DNA of 23,289 nt from Anaeromyces robustus (Eukaryota > Neocallimastigomycota > Neocallimastigomycetes > Neocallimastigales > Neocallimastigaceae). The position numbers were made by a program, and so were the translations under genes. Every line of letters begins with the position of its first letter. The stretch's first letter is position 1. Location of the stretch: assembly GCA_002104895.1 (NCBI GenBank), contig MCFG01000085.1, positions 170,001-193,289 on the forward strand, written 5' to 3'. Of the stretch, positions 9,968 through 18,956 are shown piece after piece. The notes under the pieces are model-generated. The model was not told the DNA's origin, searched no databases, and worked only from the letters and a program-made list of their open reading frames with translations.

Positions 9968-10509
9968 TTTATATTAAAAATTTTTTCAAATCAAAAAATT
10001 TTTATAAAAATATTTAATTTTTTAATGAAAATTTTTATTTTTATATTTTTTTTGTAAATAAATAATTAATAAAAAAATATTTATTTATTTGTTTCTTTTC
10101 TTTATTCTAAAGTTTATATTATTTTTTTATATTTATTATTTGTTATCGTCTTTTTAATAAAAATATATATATAATACTGTTATATTATTTATTATATATT
10201 ATATTTATTATTATTCATTTATAAAAAAAAATTTAATAAATATATTTAATTTTATAATGAATTTTTATTTTTTTTTTATTTTTTTTTTTATTTTTTTTTT
10301 TTATTCTATTCATTTATTTATATATTTTTTTTTATTTATTTATTTAATTTTTTTTAATTATATATTATTTTATTTCATAACGTGGCTTTTATAATTTGTG
10401 TTAAAAAATTTTTCATTTTTTTATTTGTTTTTTATGCGCCTCATTGCAAAAATTTAATATGCGCCCCATATCATATTGCGAAATGCAACATTGCGAAATG
10501 CAACACATT

Positions 10510-11732
10510 CATTTCGACATAATTTATGTATGATTGACATAAATTTCTGTAAAATAAATACAAAATGTGTAACACGCCACTTTTTTCAATGTATATATTT
10601 ATTTATAGTTTTTTCTGCATTAAAAAAAAAAATAAATAAATAAATAAATAAATAAATTTTCTGTTAAGAATTTTATTTTATTTTTATTATTTTCAATTCT
10701 CTAATTAGTTTTCCTCTCCATTTTATTTTATTTAAATAAAAATATATAAAATCTATATTTTATTACTAAATATTTTAATAATATATACTATTATATATCA
10801 TATTTTTTTTTGATATTGATTTATTTATTTATTGTTTAAAAATAAAATAAAATAAAATAAAATAAAATAAAATAATTAAAATAAAATAAAATAAAATAAA
10901 AAAATAATTAAAATAAAATAAAATAAAATAAAAAAATAATTAAAATAAAATAAAAAAAATAATTAAAATAAAATAAAATAAAATAAAATAAAAAAAATAA
11001 TTAAAATAAAATAAAATAAAATAAAATAAAAAAAAATAATTAAAATAAAATAAAATAAAATAAAATAAAAAAAAAAATAATTAAAATAAAATATATTATA
11101 TGAATTTAAATATTCAAAAATCTAATCTAAAATTTATATGATTGTTTAGTTAACTTTGAAGTAAAAATATTGTTAAACATGAAATCAATTTATTAGCAAC
11201 ATCTATTTTTATTGAAATTTCTATTTTTATTTAAATTATGAAGTAATATAATTAATATATTAATTTAAATGAAATGTAAACTTCATATTTATAATTCAAA
11301 TATTAAATATATATTATTATATTTTTAAAAGAATATTATTTATTTATAATTTACAATATCACTCTTATTACTTAATAATTTTATTAAAAATTATAATATA
11401 TCCTTATAGTTATTTTAACTATATATATAATAAAAATAGCTGTAAAGATGATTATAAAAAAATAATTTTAATAAATAAATGTATTGGTATTATTATAATT
11501 TTTTTTATTACATGTATATTTTTTTATTTTAATGTAATTTTTAAGTAACAATAAACTGGCTAATATAACAAAAAAAAAGTATAAAATACAAAGGTTAAAT
11601 TTAAATTCTATATTTATTTTTTTATTTATTATTTATTCATTCATTTATATATTAACCTTATTTATTTATTTTTATAAGCAACATTGTAATACATTAAAAA
11701 CCCATCAAACATAAATTATGTCGAAATGCAAT
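10510..11732 (-). mobile_element. R2: copy of R repeat, inverted, with own terminal inverted repeats
   Basis: The left end reads CATTTCGACATAATTTATGT (from 10510). The right end, inverted, is the same 20 bases and then TGAT with one or two differences (11701-11729). The element of about 1.22 kb is thus bounded by inverted repeats and looks like a MITE. Internally it is the reverse complement of R1 (5112-6450). It contains an A-rich higher-order repeat (about 10840-11095) and no ORF. Its terminal GCATTTCG resembles the 13-base units of E1-E3, so it may be mobilised by the same transposase; that is inference. Confidence 0.75.
10840..11095. repeat. Higher-order AAAAT repeat with AATTAAAAT punctuation
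   Basis: Blocks of AAAAT units are separated by AATAATTAAAAT. The A run before each separator grows from left to right: 7, 7, 8, 8, 9 and 11 bases by eye. R1 has a plain TTTTA array in the matching place (5919-6014). Confidence 0.85.
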
Positions 11733-11751
11733 ACGAGAGTATTGCATTTCG
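11722..11751. repeat. Perfect 13-base hairpin at the R2/gypsy junction
   Basis: CGAAATGCAATAC (11722-11734) and GTATTGCATTTCG (11739-11751) are exact inverted copies separated by GAGA. The right arm runs on as CAATATGAT, the same bases that follow the 13-base unit in E1 and E3 right ends. The hairpin looks like two transposon ends facing each other, immediately before the broken gypsy sequence begins. Confidence 0.85.
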
Positions 11752-11761
11752 CAATATGATA

Positions 11762-12481
11762 AGAGAAGAAGTCACGAGAGATAAGAGAAGTTTTCTTAAA
11801 ACCAAAGTGACTAGCAGAAGGGGGGTCATGACATATTTTAAGGACTGAAGTGCCACATTTGGTGGGAACATAAATTTTATTATTAAAAAGAAGGAAACTA
11901 TCACTAAGAGAAAATTTATCAATCTGAGGATGTGGAATAGGAGGTTTCTTACTAGCTAAATAATCACAGATTTTATTATAAAATTCATCGAGTTTATACT
12001 CGAAGAGAAAAGAATCGTTAAGGGAAGAAATAGAGGTTACTAAAGTACAAAAATTTTCTGGACGAAGAACATTAAAAAGGATATCTGAAGAGGCATCAGC
12101 ATTAATTGCATAGTCAGTACGACCAGAAGGAGCATCAGGTTTTCCATTGGAAGAACCAGAACGATAAACAATAACAAAGTTAAATTCGGAAAGGAAAAGA
12201 GCCCAGCGGACAAGACGTTGAGACTTTTTTTCGGGCTTCTTTTGATAGAGTAAGTTTCGATGATCAGAGAATATTTTGAAGGGAGTAGAAGTGCCTTTTA
12301 AGAGATGACGCCAATTTTCTAAAGCAGCAACAATGGCTAATAGTTCTTTATCATAGATTGGGTAGTTGCGTTCAGGACCAGTGAGTGAACGAGAGAAAAA
12401 GGCTACAGGATGAGTTATCACGAGGAGAGACTTGAGTGAGAATAGCACCGATAGCATAATTGCTTGAATCGGTTTCAACAT
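11762..12481 (-). pseudogene. G1 RNase H and start of integrase, truncated
   Basis: The RNase H part is recognisable from PVAFFSRSLTGPERNYPIYD, then ELLAIVAALENWRHLL and IFSDHRNLLY, as in the Ty3/gypsy connection and RNase H domains. After a spacer, the N-terminal zinc-binding region of integrase begins (ILKICHD-like segment, SHFGFKKT, ISRDF). It ends where the MULE-family terminal sequence takes over near 11762. No catalytic integrase core is present in this copy. The part is a remnant of an element that once replicated through an RNA intermediate and has no expected present function. Confidence 0.85.
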
Positions 12482-13012
12482 GGAACGGAATATTGCGGTC
12501 AGGGAAAATTAAAACAGGAGCAGTAATATATTTAGATTTAAGAGTGTCTAAAGCAGAGTGGGCTTCAGGAGACCATAAAAATTTAATATTTTTCTTGAGT
12601 AATTTGTGAATGGGGTGTGCTATATCAGCGAAACCAGGTATAAATCGACGGTAGTAGTTTGCAAGACCGATGAAATATTGCACCTCTTTGACATTAGTAG
12701 TAATTGGCCAGTTAAAAATTGAAAAAACTTTATTGAGATCCATATGAATACCTTCAGCTGATATTCTATGACCAAGAAAGTCAATAAATGGAACAAAAAA
12801 TTCACATTTCTCGAGCTAGCATATAATCCAGCGGATCTAAGTAGTTTTAAAACGGTAGTGACGTGGAGAATATGAGATTTGTAATCAGGAGAGAGAATAA
12901 TGATATCATCAATGTAGGCGTAAGCATATTTACCAAGTACTTCTTCTAGAACATCGTTAATGAAGTGTTGGAATAGGGCTAGTGCATTTTTTAAACCGAA
13001 AGGCATTACCAA
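12372..13012 (-). pseudogene. G1 reverse transcriptase, second half
   Basis: VMPFGLKNA and the catalytic YIDD box (about 12904-12915) of a Ty3/gypsy reverse transcriptase are visible. The thumb and connection region follows (VQYFIGLANYYRRFIPGF; IKFLWSPEAHSALDTLK). The first half of the same domain lies on the other side of the solo LTR at 13027-13640. This part is broken. Confidence 0.88.
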
Positions 13013-13026
13013 TTATTCTAAGTGAC

Positions 13027-13640
13027 TGTAAAAAATTTATTAGAAATAGATTACAATAACAAAAGAACACAAACACTAAAATAGAAAAAATATCCAAATA
13101 AAAATTTGTTTTATTATAATAATTTTTTATTAATATTTAAATAATTAAATTTTTATAGTCAAATTTAATAACAATTACACCTTTCAAAATTTAAGAAATT
13201 TTGGAGTATTTTTATATTTTTTCACAATTATATTTATTATATATTATACTAATTTATTTATATTTAATTTCTATTTACGGACTATCTAACTAACTAGACT
13301 TTATTATTTAATAAATTTATTTATTATTTCTAAAAATAGAAATTTTAAATTAACTATTAAAACTAAGATTAAATAATTTCAATTGAGTTCATTTATTATT
13401 TATTTATTATTCTAATATTAATAATATATTTATTATATATTTTAGATTTAAAAACAATGAAAAATTTTATAAATTAAAAATTAAAATTTAATAATTATTT
13501 TGTTTCGAACTTTATTTAATTGATTTAAATTATTGTTTCACAATAATTTTACAGAATTATTTTATGTAATTTTAATTACTACATATAGTGGCTTAAATTA
13601 CATTTAAGAATTTTACGCTATGGCGTTTAATATCTTTACA
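13027..13640. mobile_element. Probable solo LTR inserted in G1 reverse transcriptase
   Basis: The 614-base AT-rich segment begins TGTAAA and ends TTTACA, the TG...CA ends of an LTR. It is flanked by an exact 5-base duplication GTGAC (13022-13026 and 13641-13645). It separates two halves of a reverse transcriptase domain that are continuous in the family. No ORF is present. The terminal repeat is palindromic, so orientation is not determined. Its family is not recognisable from sequence alone; it does not resemble the 585-base LTRs at 16989 and 18372. Confidence 0.75.
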
Positions 13641-14376
13641 GTGACCGAATTTGCAAGTAAAAGCAGTTTTATATTCATCACCGCTTTTTATTCTGACGAG
13701 GTCGTAGGCAGATCGTAAATCAAGTTTGGAGAAGATTTTTCCTTTGCCAAGATGCTCAAGCATATCCTGAATAAGAGGAAGAGGATAGGAATCACGAATA
13801 GTAATAAGATTTAACTGTCTATAGTCTACGCACATACGAAGTTTTCCATTTTTCTTAGGTACAAAAAGAACTGGAGCACCTGCAGGTTAATTTTCTAATA
13901 AATCTTTTACGGAGGTTTTCACTAATGTATTCTTCTAGAGCATTTGATTCTTCATCTGTTAGAGGATAGATTGGCCCATAAAATAACTTTGAGTTTTCTT
14001 TTAATTTGATTTCACAGTCGTAGGGACGATGGGGAGAAAGCTTGTCTGCAGCAGTTTCGCTAAAAACGTCTTTATAAGGTATAAGTACTTTAGGAAGAAA
14101 AACAAAATCATCATCGGAGTTTATAAATTCATCAAAACTTGATGCTACTTTAAGAGGTATTGGGTTGTCCTTTGTATTAGAGTAAGAACTAAGAGAGTTG
14201 TTGTAGCGTTCGAACTCTTGAGATAAGGCGTAGAGTTCGTGGTTTAAATATTTCTCCTCTTCTTCTCCATCAGATAGAATCAAATGAGGAGATTTTCTAA
14301 CATAACAATCTTTGTTGCTAGAATTACTACTACTACTAGTAGTAGTAAAATACTTGCTTCTTCTAATAGGAGCCAT
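13641..14376 (-). pseudogene. G1 protease-RT linker and first half of reverse transcriptase
   Basis: The upstream part (14376 to 13855) is a linker with a Ser/Asn-rich start, then VLIPYKDVFSETAADKLSPH and GPIYPLTDEESNALEEYI, the usual lead-in to a Ty3/gypsy reverse transcriptase. The next part (13835 on) has the fingers and palm signatures VDYRQLN and [15 protein letters not shown], with the catalytic Asp of the first palm motif. This belongs to the broken G1 element. Confidence 0.87.
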
Positions 14377-14399
14377 GCGAATAAAAAGTTTTCCAATAT

Positions 14400-15340
14400 T
14401 CTAATTTTTTAATAGATTAAATTTTAAAATAAAAATCAAAAAAGATTTAAAACAAAAACTAAAAAAAAATCGAGTTTATATAAACCCAAATTTAAAAACG
14501 ATTGGTAATTTATATTAAATAATTTATTTATTAAAATTGATTGGTAATATATTTATAATATATTAAAAATAGAAATTTAATTTTTATTTTAATAAATTAC
14601 AATTAGTATTACAATTACAATTAGTATTACAATTACAATTAGTATTACAATTACAATTACAGTTACTAAGAATTGTTATTATATTGGAAATCAAAATTGA
14701 AATTAGATCTAGCGAATCTGATACTAGTTGTATTATTATCAACACCAGAATCTCTTAAATATATTAATTTATTATTATTTTTATCGGTTAACCATACTCC
14801 TTCTCCAGTATTACTCGTATCCCTTTTATAATAATATTTATTACTATTACTACCAAAACTTCCACCACTACCACCATTAAAATATATATTTATAGTATAA
14901 TAATCATTATCATCATCAACTATCCATAATAACCAACCATTACTAGGTGGTGATACACTGTCTGAATCATTAGTAAAATTATAAAATGGTATGAATTCAC
15001 TGCTTATAGTAATACCACCAAATTCAATCACTGGTTTGACATTAACTTCGAATGTACCAAAACTTATTGGTGTTGACGTTTCTTCTTCCCCATCTCTTGT
15101 TTTGTTTTTTTCCATTAATCGAATAGTTTTAAGATTACGATTGTCAGGAGCAATAAATTCAAGATCTTGAGGGTCATTATTGGTATCTACAACTTCCCAT
15201 CGACCGTTTTTATTGGCTACTAAATTAGGTGCCAATTTAGTAGCAATATTAGAAACATCAATTTCAATACTGTTGGTATAACTTTTACCGTTAGCATTAT
15301 AATTAGTAATTGTACTGGTGTTTGTTAGAGGATTTATTAC
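14400..15340 (-). other. Segment of unknown origin inside G1, with unrecognised ORF
   Basis: Between the protease and the reverse-transcriptase lead-in of G1 lies a segment that does not look like gypsy. It carries an open frame ending at 14666, about 215-240 residues depending on the entry point. The peptide is rich in Asn, Asp and Ser: WEVVDTNNDPQDLEFIAPDN near its middle, PPSNGWLLWIVDDDNDYYTI later, then a Gly/Ser stretch and KYYYKRD. It looks like a beta-rich protein with no transmembrane segment or known motif. I do not recognise the family. Past the stop (left of 14666) come three 18-base units (TATTACAATTACAATTAG, about 14597-14660) and about 200 bases of AT-rich sequence. It may be a captured host gene fragment, part of another element, or an accessory region of this gypsy lineage. 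Boundaries are approximate and no target duplication was found. Confidence 0.5.
14597..14660. repeat. 18-base tandem repeat after the unknown ORF
   Basis: Three units of TATTACAATTACAATTAG are followed by a partial fourth. They lie directly downstream of the stop of the unrecognised minus-strand ORF. Confidence 0.9.
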
Positions 15341-15990
15341 TGACGGAAACAGGGAATGTTGAGTAAGTATTAGAGTCATTAGGTTCATCATTAATAAGAA
15401 TAGGAAGTGCGGAATGAGTATTAGAACCAGAAGGTGCTGGGTTTGAGTTGTATTGAGAAGTAAAGATAGGAAAAGCAGAATTTTTTAAATCCATTGAAAT
15501 AGGAGTACCAGCAGAGTCGTAAGATATAGGAATAGAAACACAATTTGAATGACAATAATCAGAGTTGAAAGAAAGTTCTTTATTAGAAAAATTAATATTA
15601 GGATTATGAAGTCTCAACCAATTTGAACCAAGGATACAATTATACTTCGGAGTAACGTAGAATATAGTTTTACAAACATGGTTTTTATATTTAAGATTTA
15701 GAAGTGGAGTGACGCAGACAATTGCTTGTTTTCCATCTATTCCAACAATTTTTGGAAGTCTACCATCATCATGATAAGGGAACTTGTAGTCTTTGCAAAA
15801 TTCCTCATCAATAAAATTAAGTTCGGAACCAGAATCAATAAGTACGGGGATTTCATCATCAGGATAGATATTGAAATTTATTAAGAAGTCAGAGTTATTT
15901 GTTGGTCTTCTTCTTCTAGGTGTTTGAGTGTGACCCGTTGGGATTGATATAAAAGTTGACTTTGACAAGTTTCTTTTATCTTTTCTATTG
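15303..15990 (-). pseudogene. G1 aspartic protease
   Basis: The retropepsin active-site motif appears as VLIDSGSELNF, followed by GIDGKQAI and the C-terminal core signature CILGSNWL, then LHNPNINFSNK. These are the landmarks of a Ty3/gypsy protease, which cleaves the gag-pol product in intact elements. The domain directly follows the gag zinc knuckle. The second copy of the same region in G2 is clearly related but diverged. Part of the dead G1 element. Confidence 0.87.
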
Positions 15991-16367
15991 GGGCAGTCAT
16001 TTAGAGAATGTTCAGGAGAACCACAATAAAGGCATAAATTATTTTTTCTTCTCCTTTCTTTTTCTTCTTTTGATAGAGGGCCGTGGTAGTTGTTTTTATT
16101 GTTGTTTAAAACTTAAAGCCTTCTACGGAAGGCTTTAAGTTTTCCTACGAAAGTTTCATAGTTCGCTAAACATGGGTCTTGGTTTTCTATTAAAGTGGCA
16201 GCCCAGTTCATAGCGTTGCCGTACAGTCGAGAAATCAGATATACCACTTTAACTCCATCGTCTTTAAAAATTAGTTAGATTTTGGCGAGGAAACCTTTGA
16301 TATATCTTCTGTCGCCTGCAAGCCCATCTTTCAAAGTAACGTTGTCGAAAATGTTATGGTCGTCCAT
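15991..16367 (-). pseudogene. G1 gag remnant with CCHC zinc knuckle
   Basis: A start ATG at 16367-16365 opens MDDHNIFDNVTLKDG. Downstream lies a capsid segment VVYLISRLYGNAMNWAATL, typical of the Retrotrans_gag domain. The knuckle CLYCGSPEHSLNDC (about 16000-16045) has the C-x2-C-x4-H-x4-C spacing that binds RNA. A 16-base palindrome (16108-16143) lies between capsid and knuckle. The region is broken and shorter than a typical gag. Confidence 0.8.
16108..16143. repeat. Perfect 16-base palindrome in G1 gag region
   Basis: AAAACTTAAAGCCTTC (16108-16123) and GAAGGCTTTAAGTTTT (16128-16143) are exact inverted copies with a TACG loop. It would form a strong hairpin in either strand's RNA or DNA. 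Confidence 0.9.
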
Positions 16368-16719
16368 AATTGTAATTAAGGCAATAATGAATATAAGGAA
16401 AGTAAAATGAAGTATAATTAAGAGAATTATAGTATAATTGTCGTCTATAGAAATTATTTTATTATTATTATTATTATTGTAATCTTTAAAAATTAATTTA
16501 ATATTTTTATTATCAACTTAAGTTACCGACAAAATTATACTTAATAAACTATTAACTTAGGGTCTTTCAACCGATAGTAAATATTCCGTCACCTTTTAAC
16601 GATCTAAGTTCCGTCACGTGAAACAGGATCTTATTACTACCTTTACTATACCCCTGTTGAGAAGTTAATAATGCCTATTTATTGCTGGAGTACAATCTGT
16701 TTAACTTAAGAATGATAAG
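16368..16719 (-). other. Leader or LTR remnant upstream of G1 gag
   Basis: This stretch has no coding signal. A less AT-rich block at about 16555-16690 holds two copies of the motif CCGTCAC about 30 bases apart. It could be the 5' leader or a worn LTR of G1. No partner copy was found in the window, and the boundary with G2 is not sharp. Confidence 0.4.
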
Positions 16720-16988
16720 AAAAGACAATAGTTTGAATTAAAAGTTATTTCTTTAGATGTAAAATTGATAGAGGGATTGTGAGTTGCGAGCCAATCTATT
16801 CCAAGAATACCACAATATGAAGGTAGATCAACGATATAGAATTCTGTTTTACAAAAATAATTTTTATATTTCAACGAGATAGGAAAAGTTTTACCAAAGA
16901 TTGTTTGATTTCCGGCTACTCCAGAAACGGCAGGAAAAGTAGAATCTGAATCGAAAGGAATATTGTTTTCTTTAGCAAAGTGAATATC

Positions 16989-17573
16989 TGTAACGATATC
17001 AAGAATCGTTATGGTTACTAAAGTGGTTCATTGGTACCTGCTTGTAATATCATACTGGTTGTCACTGGTTCAAATCTTACTTTTTACCTTTTCGAAATAA
17101 TATTTATAATAATAAATTAATTAAATGAATGAATCATTAATTTTTAGATAAACTTATAATTTAATTAAATGAATGATAAATAATAAGTTAAATAAATCTT
17201 AATTAAGTGAATACACATTAATTAACTAAATAAATTATTAATAATTAGCAAATGGATAGATTAATTAATAATTAGATAAATTGTATTTTAATAATAATTA
17301 AATATATTTTATTTTAAATTATATAACCAATCATGTAATAACTTAGAATAGATTTTGAATATAAAAACTTCATGTATTATTTTATTTTGACTCTTTGAGT
17401 CAACATTAACATTTCAATTAGTAATAAATAAAATAATAATATAAAACCATAAATAATTAAATCGTTCAGTTTAATAAATATTTCAATATATTTTATTCGA
17501 GCTATTCATGTTGTTGTTTTATTTATTATTAATTACTACAACAACCTAGTGAGAATAACTCATATTCGTTACA
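16989..17573 (+). repeat. 5' LTR of the nested element
   Basis: This 585-base LTR runs from TGTAACGATATC to CATATTCGTTACA. It is preceded by the target duplication ATATC at 16984-16988. Confidence 0.93.
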
Positions 17574-17574
17574 A

Positions 17575-17586
17575 TGTTGACTCCCG
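17575..17586 (+). other. Possible primer-binding site
   Basis: TGTTGACTCCCG begins two bases after the 5' LTR. It would pair with a tRNA 3' end (CGGGAGUCACCA) with one mismatch in the CCA part. Which tRNA this would be is not known. Confidence 0.4.
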
Positions 17587-18358
17587 TTGGAAAACACTCA
17601 CTACCTTGTTGTAGTATTCCACTTCCGACGTTCCAAGTTACTAACATTATTTATTTTTATTTTATATTCAAATTATATACTAGAATTTCAAATTATGAAT
17701 CAAAATTGATATTTCCGGTTCTATGAAAAGTAATCTACTAGCGAATATTGGTTATACTACCCTGTGCCATAATTTTGGGAAAACTTCAGTTCACTTTCTA
17801 AACAGGCACTCATCCATCAAGCTTTGAAGAAAAAAATTTTAAATTCACTCATCCATTAAGTTATATCTCGAATTTCATCAAACAAATAATTTCTCCATCA
17901 AGAACTATTCACCTACCTTTTATTAAATCTTTCGGAATACTTCTAGCTACTCTAGTTCTTGAGAAAATTAGTTTTAACCTCCGATGCACTCAGCTGCGAT
18001 CTTTGAAATTTCTTTAAATTTTTAGTTCTAATTCAACCATTCTGGGATACCAACAACCGATCCATCAAGGAATTACTTGTGCCTGCCATTTAGAACCTTT
18101 TGGAGCTCGATGTCGGTTAAAATTCGTTCAAACTCGCTCTACCTTGTGATACTCTACCGCTGAATATACACCTTTATATCTCTGTTATTTTAATATTCTA
18201 TTATATCTTTGTAGATAATATCTTATATATTATTTCTAGGGTTTCTAATACTTTATCTCAATTCTTATCCTCTCTTAGTTATCTACAAATCTCCGGGTTC
18301 CGTTCCCATCTCTTATTTTCTACTCCTGTATATTAGTGATCGTCTGGTATCCGATCTT

Positions 18359-18371
18359 TAGAGGAGGACCA
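18359..18371 (+). other. Polypurine tract of the nested LTR element
   Basis: AGAGGAGGACCA lies directly before the 3' LTR, the usual place of the plus-strand primer. This sets the element's orientation to plus. Confidence 0.65.
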
Positions 18372-18956
18372 TGTAACGATATCAAGAATCGTTATGGTTA
18401 CTAAAGTGGTTCATTGGTACCTGCTTGTAATATCATACTGGTTGTCACTGGTTCAAATCTTACTTTTTACCTTTTCGAAATAATATTTATAATAATAAAT
18501 TAATTAAATGAATGAATCATTAATTTTTAGATAAACTTATAATTTAATTAAATGAATGATAAATAATAAGTTAAATAAATCTTAATTAAGTGAATACACA
18601 TTAATTAACTAAATAAATTATTAATAATTAGCAAATGGATAGATTAATTAATAATTAGATAAATTGTATTTTAATAATAATTAAATATATTTTATTTTAA
18701 ATTATATAACCAATCATGTAATAACTTAGAATAGATTTTGAATATAAAAACTTCATGTATTATTTTATTTTGACTCTTTGAGTCAACATTAACATTTCAA
18801 TTAGTAATAAATAAAATAATAATATAAAACCATAAATAATTAAATCGTTCAGTTTAATAAATATTTCAATATATTTTATTCGAGCTATTCATGTTGTTGT
18901 TTTATTTATTATTAATTACTACAACAACCTAGTGAGAATAACTCATATTCGTTACA
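18372..18956 (+). repeat. 3' LTR of the nested element
   Basis: This 585-base LTR appears identical to 16989-17573 by direct reading. It is followed by the target duplication ATATC at 18957-18961. Confidence 0.93.

Larger units (their letters stand above)
7637..10503 (-). mobile_element. E3: Mutator-like DNA transposon with FLYWCH-DDE transposase
   Basis: This 2.87-kb element has imperfect terminal inverted repeats made of iterated 13-base units. Left units are at 7637-7649, 7676-7688 and 7691-7703, with GGGGCGCAT at 7651-7659 and 7705-7713. Right units are inverted at 10476-10488 and 10491-10503, with ATGCGCCCC at 10459-10467. The left end abuts E2 with only CA between them; the right end abuts the R2 repeat. 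It encodes one transposase on the minus strand (8541-9967), flanked by AT-rich sub-terminal sequence: about 830 bases on the left, with AATATTGAATATTTTT-type minisatellite, and about 490 on the right. The expected 8-11 base target duplication of Mutator elements is not recognisable because both sides are other repeats. Confidence 0.85.
11762..16367 (-). mobile_element. G1: broken Ty3/gypsy retrotransposon (gag to start of integrase)
   Basis: The order on the minus strand is gag with a CCHC knuckle, aspartic protease, reverse transcriptase, RNase H and the zinc-binding start of integrase. This is Ty3/gypsy order. The integrase is cut short at about 11762, where MULE-family terminal sequence begins. 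Two other segments are inserted: a probable solo LTR (13027-13640) and an unrelated-looking segment (about 14400-15340). The element is a dead copy with several breaks (about five or more). No matching pair of its own LTRs was found, so it cannot be dated that way; the insertions into it show that it is older than they are. Confidence 0.88.
16989..18956 (+). mobile_element. Coding-less LTR retroelement with identical LTRs, recent insertion
   Basis: Two 585-base direct repeats flank a 798-base interior (17574-18371). The element is bounded by exact ATATC duplications at 16984-16988 and 18957-18961. Both LTRs begin TGTAACGA and end TCGTTACA. The interior has no gag or pol and no ORF of note, so any replication must have relied on another element's proteins. 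It looks structurally whole for a non-autonomous element. By eye the LTRs show no difference, so the insertion is recent on an evolutionary scale and younger than G2, which it splits. Superfamily cannot be assigned without coding sequence. Confidence 0.92.

Noticed and set aside
11716-11922. Short minus-strand ORF overlapping the G1 integrase start
   Set aside because: It is an alternative frame of the same region without family motifs.
13027-13645. Intron inside the reverse transcriptase (GTAAAG...ACAG on minus strand)
   Set aside because: GT and AG fall near the edges, but the exact GTGAC duplication and TGTAAA/TTTACA ends fit an LTR insertion better, and 614 bases would be long for this genome.
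15956-16138. Plus-strand 60-residue ORF
   Set aside because: It is antisense to the G1 zinc knuckle and gag region.
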